From contig NZ_LBJC01000080.1 in assembly GCF_004114535.1 (NCBI RefSeq), positions 1 through 64,000 of the forward strand: a stretch of DNA of 64,000 nt, written 5' to 3'. The notes beneath the pieces are model-generated. The model did not search any database and had not been told where the DNA came from. It saw nothing but the letters and a program-made list of their open reading frames with translations. A program made the translations under genes and the position numbers. This document shows positions 24,888 through 33,831 of the stretch, piece after piece. How positions within the stretch are numbered: position 1 is the first letter of the stretch; each line of letters begins with the position of its first letter. The DNA comes from Bradyrhizobium nanningense. GTDB lineage: Bacteria; Pseudomonadota; Alphaproteobacteria; Rhizobiales; Xanthobacteraceae.

Positions 24888-25935
24888 ACAGAATGGGATG
24901 GAGCTCCAGATGGCCAGTGGCGAAATCATCGATCACGACGGCGCTCGCGGAAAGGGCTTCGCCCTGCGACGATGGCTCGATCTCGGCATCCTCGCCTGTG
25001 CGGTCGTCGCGGCGCTCGGAGTGACGCCGGCGCGCGCCGAATATCCCGAAAAAATCGTCAAGATCGTGGTGCCGTTCGCAGCCGGCGGCGGGACCGACAT
25101 CATCGCGCGAACGACGGCACAGGAAATCCAGGCGGACCTCGGCAAGTCCGTCATCATCGAGAACAAGCCGGGCGCCGGGACCATCATCGGAACCCAGACG
25201 GTGGCGACCAGCGAGCCCGACGGCTATTCGCTGCTGATGGCGACCTTCGCGCACGCGGTCAACCCGAGCCTGTACAACAAGCTGCCGTTCGATCCGCACA
25301 AGGATTTTGCGGCGGTCTCGCTGATCGCGCGATCTTTCAACATCGTCGTCGTCAATCCCGCATCCAAGATCAACTCGATCTCCGATTTGATCACTGAAGC
25401 CAAGGCCAATCCCGGCAAGCTGAATTTCGGCACGTTCGGCACCGGCACCTCGGCTCATCTCGCGGGCGAGTTGTTCAATGCGATGGCGAAGGTCAAGATG
25501 ACGGCGGTGCCCTACAAGGGCGCGGCGCCTGCGATCAGCGATCTCTTGGGCGGACAGATCGACGTGATGTTCACCACCGTGGCGAGCGCGGCCTCGCTGG
25601 TGGCTGCAGGTCAGCTCCGGGCGCTGGCCGTCACATCGGCCGAGCGTTCGGCGGCGTTTCCGCAGTTGCCGACCGTTGCCGAAGCCGGGGTTCCCGGCTA
25701 CGCCGCCGAGTCCTGGTACGGATTGTACGCTCCGGCCAGGACCCCTGCTCCAGTGATCGCCCGTCTGAATCAGGCGATCGCAAAGGCGGTGCAGTCCGGT
25801 GCTTTCAAGAAATTGGAGGCGAACGAAGGCCTCATCATGGTCGGCAGCTCACCGGAAGAGCTCGATCGCTATGTTGGGCAGGAGGAGGAGCGCTGGCGCA
25901 AGCTGGTCAAGGACGCGAATATCGAGGTGCAATAG
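24880..25935 (+). CDS. Bug-family periplasmic solute-binding protein (tripartite tricarboxylate transporter type)
   Basis: A periplasmic receptor of about 350 residues. It has a Sec-type signal (hydrophobic LGILACAVVAALG, cleavage near ARA) and then the Bug-family sequence: YPEKIVKIVVPFAAGGGTDII, the PGAGTIIGTQTVA loop and the GQIDVMFTT segment. These proteins bind carboxylates for TctABC systems. No tctA or tctB gene follows, so it is an orphan receptor. ATG 24880 overlaps the upstream stop; an ATG at 24910 has a better ribosome site (GGAG six bases before) and may be the true start. It shares the operon with the acyl-CoA synthetase and hydratase. Confidence 0.88.
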   Translation: MSEQNGMELQMASGEIIDHDGARGKGFALRRWLDLGILACAVVAALGVTPARAEYPEKIVKIVVPFAAGGGTDIIARTTAQEIQADLGKSVIIENKPGAGTIIGTQTVATSEPDGYSLLMATFAHAVNPSLYNKLPFDPHKDFAAVSLIARSFNIVVVNPASKINSISDLITEAKANPGKLNFGTFGTGTSAHLAGELFNAMAKVKMTAVPYKGAAPAISDLLGGQIDVMFTTVASAASLVAAGQLRALAVTSAERSAAFPQLPTVAEAGVPGYAAESWYGLYAPARTPAPVIARLNQAIAKAVQSGAFKKLEANEGLIMVGSSPEELDRYVGQEEERWRKLVKDANIEVQ

Positions 25936-25950
25936 AACGCTGGCCGCGCT

Positions 25951-26214
25951 CTATCTGTCCTCGCTGTCCCGACGCCGGAAGGGATCGGCGACATCATCGT
26001 GACCGCTGCGGCTGCTGAAGAACATCAGCGCCATCAGCCCGCAGCCGATGAGCAGGGAGAAGAAAGCTCCGAGGCCAAGCGCGATCCAGCCGTGCTTGCC
26101 CATTTCGACGCCGCTGCTGGATTCCCAGACTGAAAATCCCCACACGCCCGTGAGGATCAACATGGCTCCGAGAGCAACCAACAGGACGATCTGGCCGACA
26201 CTGATGTTCTTCAT
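25951..26214 (-). CDS. Small two-segment membrane protein
   Basis: An 87-residue protein with two hydrophobic segments: QIVLLVALGAMLILTGVWGF near residue 7-26 and WIALGLGAFFSLLIGCGLMA near 43-62. A charged, basic-acidic tail (DPFRRRDSEDR) follows. I do not recognise a family. ATG 26214 is preferred over ATG 26226 because GGAGACAGCC gives it a well-placed ribosome site. It is convergent with the Bug-protein gene and has no partner on its strand. Confidence 0.65.
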   Translation of the reverse strand: MKNISVGQIVLLVALGAMLILTGVWGFSVWESSSGVEMGKHGWIALGLGAFFSLLIGCGLMALMFFSSRSGHDDVADPFRRRDSEDR

Positions 26215-26226
26215 GGCTGTCTCCAT

Positions 26227-26600
26227 TGTCGTGCCCGACGAGAGTCAATGACGAAGGGCGACGAGGCGTTCCGGTGACGATGCCGCCCTCTGAGCCGCTC
26301 TCGTGAGTTAGCCTGCCGGAACACGCTTGGCGAGGCCTGAAGGGAACTGAGAGGCCGATCGGAGCCGCTCCGACGGGCGCCAGGATCGATATCCCGCGTC
26401 GCATTGTCGTTCCATGCGTCTCCGTGTCACTGCCGGCGACAGACCGAGGCCGGGTTGTTGACGGCGCGGTCGCCGGATTTCCCCCATCATTGATCTGAAG
26501 CAATGATGATCTCGACCGCAGATGATAAAGCGATTCGCAAGTCGCGACTCAGGGCTCCCGGTCAAGACGATCTCAGCGCGCGTTGGAAACCGAGGGTTAA
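26227..26600. other. Intergenic region without a supported gene
   Basis: About 370 bases between a small membrane-protein gene and the methyltransferase. Open frames exist on both strands but they show Arg/Pro/Ser-rich shadow composition and no start context. A stretch of lower GC near 26490-26530 (GATCTGAAGCAATGATGATC, with ATGATAAAG) may hold the methyltransferase promoter. Confidence 0.5.
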
Positions 26601-27266
26601 ATGGGACGACTCCTGAATATCGTGACGCCACTGCATACGGCGACCAAGCGCGACTACATGGCCCGCATGAACGACGACAAGATCGGCTGCTCGCTGAAGG
26701 CGCGGGAATACGAGGCCGATTATTGGGATGGCGACCGCCGCTTCGGCTATGGCGGTTACCGCTTCATCGAGGGGCGCTGGGCGCCAGTCGCCAAGGCGCT
26801 GATCGAGACCTATGGCCTGAAGGACGGCTCCAGCGTGCTCGACGTCGGCTGCGGCAAGGGCTTTCTGCTGTACGAGATGCAGAAGATCCTGCCGGGCTTG
26901 AAGGTCGTCGGCTTCGATATCTCCAAGCACGGTCTTGCCAATTCGCACGAGCAGGTGAGGCCGTATCTGTTCAACTATCGCGCCCAGGACATCTATCCCT
27001 ATGGCGACGACAGCTTCGACCTCGTCATCTCGCTCGGCACCCTACACAATCTGCGACTGTACGAGCTCGAGGCGGCGCTCAAGGAGATCGAGCGGGTCGG
27101 CAAGAACAAATACGTCATGGTCGAGGGTTACCGGACCGTCGCCGAATTGCACAATCTCGAATGCTGGGCGCTGACGGCGGAATCCATCCTGCACACCTCG
27201 GAATGGATCTGGCTGTACGGCAAGCTCGGTTACACCGGCGATTACGAATTCATCTATTTCGAGTGA
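26601..27266 (+). CDS. SAM-dependent class I methyltransferase
   Basis: A 221-residue methyltransferase with the SAM-binding motif I LDVGCGKG (about 80-87), motif II acid in VVGFDIS, and motif IV-like FDLVISLGTLHNL. The N-terminal YWDGDRRFGYGGYRFIEGRW segment is of the kind found in methyltransferases from polysaccharide or small-molecule clusters. It is followed 15 bases later by a zinc-binding dehydrogenase, so the two probably form an operon acting on one substrate. The substrate is unknown. Confidence 0.83.
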   Translation: MGRLLNIVTPLHTATKRDYMARMNDDKIGCSLKAREYEADYWDGDRRFGYGGYRFIEGRWAPVAKALIETYGLKDGSSVLDVGCGKGFLLYEMQKILPGLKVVGFDISKHGLANSHEQVRPYLFNYRAQDIYPYGDDSFDLVISLGTLHNLRLYELEAALKEIERVGKNKYVMVEGYRTVAELHNLECWALTAESILHTSEWIWLYGKLGYTGDYEFIYFE

Positions 27267-27281
27267 TCGGGCGCGCTCCTC

Positions 27282-28325
27282 ATGGACATCAAGACTGCCA
27301 AGGCGGCCATTCTCGTCGAGTCGGGCAAGCCGCTGATCGTCGACGAGTTCAATTTGCCGGATAGGCTCGAACACGGCCAGGTGCTCGCGCACGTGCACAC
27401 GTCGAGCATCTGCGGCGCGCAGATCAACGAGATCGACGCCGTCAAAGGCGTCGACAAGTTCCTGCCGCACCTGTTGGGGCATGAGGCGCTGGCGACGATC
27501 GTCGAAACCGGACCCGGCGTCGTCTCCTGCAAGCAGGGCGACACCGTCGTCATGCATTGGCGGCCGGGCAAGGGCATCCAGTCCAACACGCCGGTCTATT
27601 CCTGGCGCGGCAAGCGCCTCAATGCCGGCTGGGTCACCACCTTCAACGAATATGCCGTGGTGTCGGAGAATCGCGTCACGCCGGTTCCGGCCTCGATCGA
27701 TCGCACCAGCGCGCCGCTGCTCGGCTGCGCCGTGACGACCGCGCTCGGCGTCGTCAACAACGACGCGCAAATCGCCATCGGCGAGGCCGTCGTCGTGTTC
27801 GGCGTCGGCGGCGTCGGATTGAACATCGTGCAATTTGCCGCGATGGTCGGCGCCTATCCCGTCATTGCGATCGACCGCCTCGACAACAAGCTCGAAATGG
27901 CGAGGCAGTTCGGCGCCACCCACACCATCAACTCCGAAGCGGTCAAGGATGTGGCCGCCGAGGTTCGGTCCATCACCGGTGCCGACGGACCCGACAAGGT
28001 CGTCGAGACCACCGGCGTCAAGAATTTGATCGAGCTTGCCTACGAGATCACCGCGAAGAAGGGCCGCTGCATCCTCGTCGGCGTTCCCCGCGAGAAGGCC
28101 GAGATCTACACGCTGCCGCTCCACTTCGAGAAGGTGCTGAAGGGCTCGGAAGGCGGGCAATGCCAGCCGGCGCGCGACATCCCGCGTCTCGTCCGCCTGA
28201 GCGACGCCGGCAAGGTGAGCTACCGCGGCATCGTGACCCACCAGTTCGCCCTCGACGACGTCAACGACGCGTTGGACCTGATGCGCAGCGGCACCTCAGG
28301 ACGAATCCTGCTGAACATCAGCTGA
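27282..28325 (+). CDS. Zinc-binding alcohol dehydrogenase family protein (no structural zinc lobe)
   Basis: A 347-residue medium-chain dehydrogenase/reductase. The catalytic zinc ligands are Cys44, His67-Glu68 (GHE) and Cys149, and the cofactor-binding motif is FGVGGVGLN (173-181). The four-cysteine structural zinc loop usually found near residues 90-115 is absent: that region contains no cysteine. This points to a less common MDR subgroup. It follows the methyltransferase by 15 bases. Its stop overlaps the convergent MFS gene's end by eight bases. Likely a sugar- or alcohol-oxidising step, by inference only. Confidence 0.83.
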   Translation: MDIKTAKAAILVESGKPLIVDEFNLPDRLEHGQVLAHVHTSSICGAQINEIDAVKGVDKFLPHLLGHEALATIVETGPGVVSCKQGDTVVMHWRPGKGIQSNTPVYSWRGKRLNAGWVTTFNEYAVVSENRVTPVPASIDRTSAPLLGCAVTTALGVVNNDAQIAIGEAVVVFGVGGVGLNIVQFAAMVGAYPVIAIDRLDNKLEMARQFGATHTINSEAVKDVAAEVRSITGADGPDKVVETTGVKNLIELAYEITAKKGRCILVGVPREKAEIYTLPLHFEKVLKGSEGGQCQPARDIPRLVRLSDAGKVSYRGIVTHQFALDDVNDALDLMRSGTSGRILLNIS

Positions 28326-29550
28326 GCGCGACACAGGCACCGACGACATGTCGGCGCTGGCGCTGCAGCAGCCAGGCCGCGATCGCCATGTTGACGATGT
28401 TCCAGGCAATGCCGTTGACCAGCGCCGAGGCGTAGGAGCCGGTCCAGTCGTAGATCGCGCCGGCCATCCAGCCGCCCATCGCCATGCCCGCGAGCGTGAC
28501 CGAGATGGCGAGGCTGACGCGAAAGCCGGCTTCCTGTGCCGGAAACAGCTCGCGGACGATCACGGCATAGCTCGGCACGATGCCGCCCTGCGCCAGGCCG
28601 AACACAGCGGACACGACGTAAAGTGAGACCAGCCCATTGAACGGCAGATAGAGCGCGAGCGCCACGGCCTGCATCGCCGAGCCCAGCAGCAGCGTCGGCA
28701 GGCCTCCGATGCGGTTCAACACCCAGCCGAAGATCAGGCGGCTCGCCACCCCGAAGCCGAGCATGACCGCCAGCATCTCGGCGCCGCGCGCAGAGCCGTA
28801 GCCGAGGTCGCCGCAATAGGCGACCAGATGGACCTGCGGCATCGCCATGGTGACGCAGCAACAGATGCCGGCCAAGGCCAGCAGGCCCTGGGTGACGGAA
28901 GGGGGCAGGCCGATAGCCTGCATCGTGTCGCCGCTCTTCGTCGCTTCGCGCGCAGCCGCGTCGGCGACCGGCCGCCGCAGCAGAACCAGAGAGAGCGGTA
29001 GCATTGTTACCAAGCAGAACAGTCCGATGCCGATATGGGCCTGCCGCCAGCCGTGCGCGGCGATGGCATGCTGAACGACAGGTGGCCAGATCACGCCGGC
29101 GAGAGAGCTGCCGGCCGTTGCCAGGGCAATGGCAAGGCCGCGGTGCCTGTCGAACCACAAGGAGACGTCGGCCACCAGGGGCGCGAAGCTCGCTGCGCCG
29201 CCGAGGCCGATCGTGACGCCTGAGATCATCGCGAACATTGGCAGGCTCGGCGCAAAGGCGGTGAGGACATAGCCGAGGCTCATCAGGATCGTGCCGCCGG
29301 CCAGCGGCGGCAGGATGCCGAAGCGATCCGCCAGGCGGCCGACCATGATGCCGCCGACCATGAAGCCGACGATGGCGAATGTGTAGGGCAGGGCCGCCGC
29401 GGCGCGGGGCGCATTGAAATCGGCTTGCACCGCCGGCAACGCCACGACCAGCGACCACATGCCGACACAGCCCAGCGTGCTGAGGGCGATGGAGACGGCG
29501 AGGCGAATCCACGAATACGAATTTTCGATCGACGGTTTTTTAGGCGGCAC
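28318..29550 (-). CDS. MFS transporter
   Basis: A polytopic inner-membrane transporter of about 410 residues with 12 hydrophobic segments. The loop between segments 2 and 3 has the MFS signature GRLADRFGILPPLAGG. A second-half counterpart FGWVLNRIGGLPTLLLG is also present. Substrate unknown; overall pattern resembles monocarboxylate or drug-type MFS carriers. The start is uncertain: GTG 29550 has GAGGAA about 11 bases upstream and TTG 29577 is the longest option. It is divergent from a LysR-type gene, which may regulate it. Confidence 0.82.
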   Translation of the reverse strand: MPPKKPSIENSYSWIRLAVSIALSTLGCVGMWSLVVALPAVQADFNAPRAAAALPYTFAIVGFMVGGIMVGRLADRFGILPPLAGGTILMSLGYVLTAFAPSLPMFAMISGVTIGLGGAASFAPLVADVSLWFDRHRGLAIALATAGSSLAGVIWPPVVQHAIAAHGWRQAHIGIGLFCLVTMLPLSLVLLRRPVADAAAREATKSGDTMQAIGLPPSVTQGLLALAGICCCVTMAMPQVHLVAYCGDLGYGSARGAEMLAVMLGFGVASRLIFGWVLNRIGGLPTLLLGSAMQAVALALYLPFNGLVSLYVVSAVFGLAQGGIVPSYAVIVRELFPAQEAGFRVSLAISVTLAGMAMGGWMAGAIYDWTGSYASALVNGIAWNIVNMAIAAWLLQRQRRHVVGACVALS

Positions 29551-29692
29551 TGCGGCGGGTTTCCTCGGGCTGCGCAAAGGTCGGCCCCGGGGTATCGCCC
29601 GCCGTCACCGGCGACAAAGCAGGATTTCTCTTTTGTCGCGCGAGCAAAACTCATGCATCCTGCCGGTCCCCCCGCATCGCCCGGAGCCGGCC

Positions 29693-30343
29693 ATGACGTA
29701 TCTGCTGCCGCCACTCAATGCCCTGCGTGCCTTCGAGGCGGCGGCCCGCCATCTCAGCTTCAAGCAGGCCGCCCATGAGCTGCATGTCACCGCCGGCGCA
29801 GTCAGCCAGCAGGTCCGCCTGCTGGAGGAGCGGCTCGGTGTGCAGCTGTTCGAGCGGCGGACGCGGCAGGTCATTCTGACCTCGGCCGGCGAAACCTATC
29901 TGGCGCAGGTCCGAAAGGCGTTTCGCTGCCTTGCCGAGGCCACTGCCGAGCTCAAGCCTGAGGGCGTCACAAGTCTGCTGCATATCGGGCTGCACGCAAG
30001 CTTTGCCGTCGACGGCTTGCGGGCGCGTCTGGCGCAATTCCGCCGCGCCCAGCCACAGCTCGCCATTCGCATCAGCCAACCGGCGGGGCTGCACGAGCTG
30101 CTCGAAGGCAAGGTCGATGTCGTAATCTCGGACCGGGTGCAGCGTTACCCGGGCTACAAATGCGAGCCTCTGGAGCGCGGCTTCCTGATCGCTCCGCTCG
30201 GTACCGCCGATTGCCCGGAGATCGAAGCCCTGCGGTCCTGCCTGCTTGGCGATGTCGAGCCCGCGCGTCCGGCCACACCCAGGGCGGCCCTGGTCGCGGG
30301 CACGGCCAAGCCGCGCGCCATGACGGCTTCGCGCCGGCCGTAA
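29693..30343 (+). CDS. LysR-family regulator, shortened (GcvA-like)
   Basis: A 216-residue protein that begins with a complete LysR-type helix-turn-helix (PPLNALRAFEAAARHLSF, then GAVSQQVRLLEERLG), of the GcvA-like type, and a linker helix. The effector-binding domain starts normally (LLHIGLHASFAVDGLRARL, EGKVDVVISDR) but stops after about 125 residues, whereas the family is usually about 300 residues in total. The last stretch is Pro/Ala/Arg-rich and shows no homology. It may be a truncated gene or a DNA-binding protein with altered effector response. It is divergent from the MFS gene. Confidence 0.78.
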   Translation: MTYLLPPLNALRAFEAAARHLSFKQAAHELHVTAGAVSQQVRLLEERLGVQLFERRTRQVILTSAGETYLAQVRKAFRCLAEATAELKPEGVTSLLHIGLHASFAVDGLRARLAQFRRAQPQLAIRISQPAGLHELLEGKVDVVISDRVQRYPGYKCEPLERGFLIAPLGTADCPEIEALRSCLLGDVEPARPATPRAALVAGTAKPRAMTASRRP

Positions 30344-30420
30344 CCGCGGGTTAACCATGGCTATTTACGGTGTCGAAAGCCTCTGAATTGTGACTGTCAG
30401 TTGATTTCGAGTTCAACCCC

Positions 30421-32613
30421 ATGGCGTTCGGTAGCCGCGCATCTCCGCGAAGCATCGCCCCGACGGAGCCTGCGGCTTCGTGGGAAGCGCCGCGGGCTGC
30501 GAGCACGCGGCCCGACGGCGCCGGCCCCGGGCTGATCAGGGGATCGCTGACCGTCTCCGGAGCACTCTCTTTCCTGCGCGAGAACGGCCGGCGCATTCTG
30601 ACGTTGGCGCTGGCACTGTTCGCCTTGGGCGTCATCGTCCTGATGGTTCTGCCGGTCCGGTATGCCGCGACGGCCCTGGTCGTGCTCGACCCCCGGGAGC
30701 TGCGCATCACCACGGAGCAGGACGTCTTGCCGGGCATCGGCCAGGATGCCGCGGCGCTGCAGAGCCAGATCGAGATCGCCAAATCGGACGGCTTTCTCCG
30801 CCCCCTGATCGAGCAGCTCAAGATCGCTGATGACGATGACATCTCGGGCGGTCAGACCGACATGACGCGCCTGCTCGAAAAATTCCGCAGCCGCCTCGAG
30901 ATCACGCGCCGCGGGCTCACTTACGTCATTGCGATTTCCTTCACCTCGAACCGCCCCGAACGGGCCGCCTCCTACGCCAACGCCATCGCCGAGGCGTTCG
31001 TCGCCAGCCAGGGCCGCGCCCGCACCGCGGCGACGGACGAGGCCGCCGACTGGCTCAAGGACCGGCTGAAGACGTTGAACGAGCGGCTGCGCGCCTCGGA
31101 AGATGCCGTTGCCGCCTTCCGGCTCGAGCACAAGATCCTCAATGCCGGCAAGGATTCCACCACCCAGCAATTGCGGGTGACCGATCTCAATCAGCAGGTC
31201 TCCGCCGCGCGTCTTCGCACCGAGGAAGCCAAGGCGCGCTACGAGCAGGTGCAACGCGATCTCAAGGCCAACGTCGAAGGGCCGGTGAAGCAGGACCTGT
31301 TGAGCATGCTGCGGGCGCAGCGCTCGGCCCTGAATGACCAGATCGCGCAGAAGAAGGCGGTGTACGGCGACCGCCATCCCGACCTCGCTATCTCCTACAG
31401 CCAATTGGCTGACATCAACCGGCAGATCGAGGTCGAGCGGAAGAAGAACATCGATACCGCCAAGTCCGAATATGAAGCCCAGCTGGAGCAGCAGAACGCG
31501 CTGGAAAAGCAGCTCAAGGCGGTCGAGACGCAGATGCTGGTCGACGGGCAGGCGCTGGTGAAGCTGCAGGAGCTGCAGCGCGATGCCGATGCCAACCGGA
31601 ACATCTACGAGCAGTTCCTGTCGAGGTTCAAGACCACCAACGAGCAGCGTCAGCTGCAGGCGTCGCAGACCAAGATCGCGTCACCCGCCATTCCGCCGCT
31701 GCGCTCGACGCGTCCGCCGCTCGCGCTGCTGCTGGCGGCGCTGGCGATCGGCTCGCTGCTGACGTCGACCGCCGTCGTTGCGGCGATGGCGAGCCTATCC
31801 GACCAGTCTGCGCCCACCGAAGCTCCCGTACATGTCGCGGTGGGGAACACACAAGGCCGGCATGACCGGTCCCAAGTCCAGCCGCAAGTCCAGCCGCAAG
31901 TTCAGCCTCACGTCCAACCTCCGGCCGCCGCCGTAAGCCGGCCCGAGGCGATGCCGCGGCTTCCTGTCTGGGCCCGCATCCCCGATCTGGCGTCGGGGAC
32001 CGCGACCAACACCGTCTGGCAAAGACCGATTGCGACCTCGGCCGAGCTCGATCTCGGCGTCTATCTGCGGCCGCTGCTCGAGCGGATCGATCGCGTACCG
32101 GTGCGCGGTTGCAAGGTCGCTCTCGTGTTGTCGGTCGGCAAGAGCGCCGGCGGCAACACCGTTGCGCGCGCGATGAATCGCGCCGCCGTGAACCGCGGCA
32201 TGATGAGCGTCTTGATCCGGCTGCAGGGGGAATTCGCAGGTCACCAGCCTCCGGTGACCGAATGGAATGACGGCTCGACCACCGCGGGACTTCAGTCGAT
32301 CGACGAGCTGCTGAGCGCCGGCCGCAAGGCCGATGCGCGACCTGAGGACGATATCCGTTCCGAGTTCGATCTGATCATCGTTCATGCCGGCAATCTCGCC
32401 CTGCAGCCCGATGCCATCGCGCTGGCGGTGCATGCGGATCTGATCGTGCTGGTGGCGCGCGCCGGCGAGCTCGGCTCGGCGGCGATGCGCCGGGTAACCG
32501 CGGCGCTGTCGCGCTACGAGACCGTGCCGACGGGGCTCGTCGTCAATCATGCGCCCGCGGGCGCGCAGGCGCCGCAGCCCGAGGGCGCATTGGGGCTTGC
32601 GGTTTCACGATGA
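30421..32613 (+). CDS. Wzc/GumC-type polysaccharide chain-length protein with degenerate nucleotide-binding domain
   Basis: A 730-residue inner-membrane polysaccharide co-polymerase. It has membrane segments at about 59-79 and 429-453. The Wzz domain follows the first (about 80-170), then long coiled coils (about 215-420). After segment 2 comes a Pro/Gln/Val repeat (QVQPQVQPQVQPHVQPP, about 487-503) and a BY-kinase-like domain (about 545-730). Its P-loop equivalent, VLSVGKSAGGNTVARAM, lacks the expected GKS/T spacing, and there is no C-terminal tyrosine cluster, so tyrosine kinase activity is doubtful. It overlaps the GH5 gene by four bases and belongs to an exopolysaccharide module. Confidence 0.87.
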   Translation: MAFGSRASPRSIAPTEPAASWEAPRAASTRPDGAGPGLIRGSLTVSGALSFLRENGRRILTLALALFALGVIVLMVLPVRYAATALVVLDPRELRITTEQDVLPGIGQDAAALQSQIEIAKSDGFLRPLIEQLKIADDDDISGGQTDMTRLLEKFRSRLEITRRGLTYVIAISFTSNRPERAASYANAIAEAFVASQGRARTAATDEAADWLKDRLKTLNERLRASEDAVAAFRLEHKILNAGKDSTTQQLRVTDLNQQVSAARLRTEEAKARYEQVQRDLKANVEGPVKQDLLSMLRAQRSALNDQIAQKKAVYGDRHPDLAISYSQLADINRQIEVERKKNIDTAKSEYEAQLEQQNALEKQLKAVETQMLVDGQALVKLQELQRDADANRNIYEQFLSRFKTTNEQRQLQASQTKIASPAIPPLRSTRPPLALLLAALAIGSLLTSTAVVAAMASLSDQSAPTEAPVHVAVGNTQGRHDRSQVQPQVQPQVQPHVQPPAAAVSRPEAMPRLPVWARIPDLASGTATNTVWQRPIATSAELDLGVYLRPLLERIDRVPVRGCKVALVLSVGKSAGGNTVARAMNRAAVNRGMMSVLIRLQGEFAGHQPPVTEWNDGSTTAGLQSIDELLSAGRKADARPEDDIRSEFDLIIVHAGNLALQPDAIALAVHADLIVLVARAGELGSAAMRRVTAALSRYETVPTGLVVNHAPAGAQAPQPEGALGLAVSR

Positions 32614-33749
32614 CTGGCTCGCGCCGTCGTCTGCTGGCCGCGGCGATGCTCGTGTCGATCTCGTGCGGTCCCCCGGTCCTTGCCGACGCTTGCGTACCCG
32701 TCCCGCACACCGTCGCGCCGGCAAGGCTTGCCGCACTGTCTCGCGGCTTCAATGCCGACGGCTGGATCAACGGCGAGGTGCCGAGCCGCGAATTGCTGCA
32801 GCAATTGGGCAGGGCGGGAATGAGCCATGTCCGCTTGCCGGTGCCGGCCGAGCGCGTGATGCCTCGTTTCGCATCGAAGACCGAGCGCGACGCGACGCTG
32901 GGTGTGCTCGACAAGGCGCTGAAGCAGCTCACCGCGCTCGGTTATTCGACCTCCGTCGATCTTCATCCCCGCGAACGCTTCAACCGCCTGCACAAGGAGG
33001 ATCCGGACGCGGCGCTGCAGGAAATGCAGGAGGCCTGGAGCGGCCTTGCGGATGTCATTCGATCTTATCCAGCGAATCGCGTCTTCGCCGAGCTGCTCAA
33101 CGAGCCGGATATCGACGCCGACAAATGGCAGACGGAGGTCGAGGCGCTCGCCGCTTTCGTACGCAAATTGCTTCCCGCCACCACTCTCATCGTCGGTCCG
33201 GTCAATTGGCAGCGCGCGGACTCGCTGCCGCGGTTTCGTCCGCTGCAGGACCCGGACGTCGTCTACGCCATCCACTTCTATGATCCAATGGTGTTCACCC
33301 ATCAGGCCCATTGGGATGCTCAGGATCCGCTGCACGACATCATCGATCTGCCTTATCCGATCGACGCCGGCGATCCCAAGGTTCGGGCGATGCGCCAGGA
33401 TTTGCAGGCGAGGGGCGCGACCAAGGCGCTCGGCCTGCTCGACGTCGCGATCGCCGCCGCCAGGGACAAGCCGACGGCCGATCGCTGGCTCGCGCCCGCG
33501 CTGCAATGGCAGCAGCAATTCGCGCGGCCGATCATCGTCAACGAATTCGGCGTGTTGAAAGCCGGCGCGCCCCGGGAAAGCCGGTTGCGCTGGCTGGCCG
33601 AAGTCACCGCTTATGCCAGGGAGCATTGTTGGGGCTGGGCGCATTGGGAATTGGCGCAGGGCTTTGGCCTCGTCGACCGCAGCACCGGCAGGCCCGATCC
33701 CGACGTGATGCGGGCGCTGCTCGGCCCGACCCGGCCCGGCCGGCACTGA
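32610..33749 (+). CDS. Secreted glycoside hydrolase family 5 protein
   Basis: A 379-residue enzyme with an N-terminal signal peptide (cleavage near LADA, residue 26). The GH5 TIM-barrel motifs are complete: acid/base Glu165 in LLNEPD, nucleophile Glu312 in IVNEFGV, plus HFYDP (His222, Tyr224) and a tryptophan-rich C-terminal strand (HCWGWAHWELAQGFGL). The family cleaves beta-1,4 or beta-1,3 glucans and related chains. Position between a chain-length protein and a polymerase suggests it trims or releases the polysaccharide made by this locus. The start overlaps the previous stop (ATGA). Confidence 0.88.
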   Translation: MTGSRRRLLAAAMLVSISCGPPVLADACVPVPHTVAPARLAALSRGFNADGWINGEVPSRELLQQLGRAGMSHVRLPVPAERVMPRFASKTERDATLGVLDKALKQLTALGYSTSVDLHPRERFNRLHKEDPDAALQEMQEAWSGLADVIRSYPANRVFAELLNEPDIDADKWQTEVEALAAFVRKLLPATTLIVGPVNWQRADSLPRFRPLQDPDVVYAIHFYDPMVFTHQAHWDAQDPLHDIIDLPYPIDAGDPKVRAMRQDLQARGATKALGLLDVAIAAARDKPTADRWLAPALQWQQQFARPIIVNEFGVLKAGAPRESRLRWLAEVTAYAREHCWGWAHWELAQGFGLVDRSTGRPDPDVMRALLGPTRPGRH

Positions 33750-33769
33750 CCGCGGGCGTTCCGCTATCG

Positions 33770-33785
33770 TTAACGAATCCTTACA
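33770..33785 (+). promoter_or_regulatory. CtrA-like binding site candidate upstream of the Wzy-like gene
   Basis: TTAA-N7-TTAC lies about 50 bases before the polymerase start and differs by one base from TTAA-N7-TTAA. It falls in the short gap between the GH5 gene and the polymerase gene. Pattern match only. Confidence 0.3.
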
Positions 33786-33831
33786 CATCGCCCCGCTATC
33801 GTGCCTGAAGCGCGATGCCAAAGGACGATTG

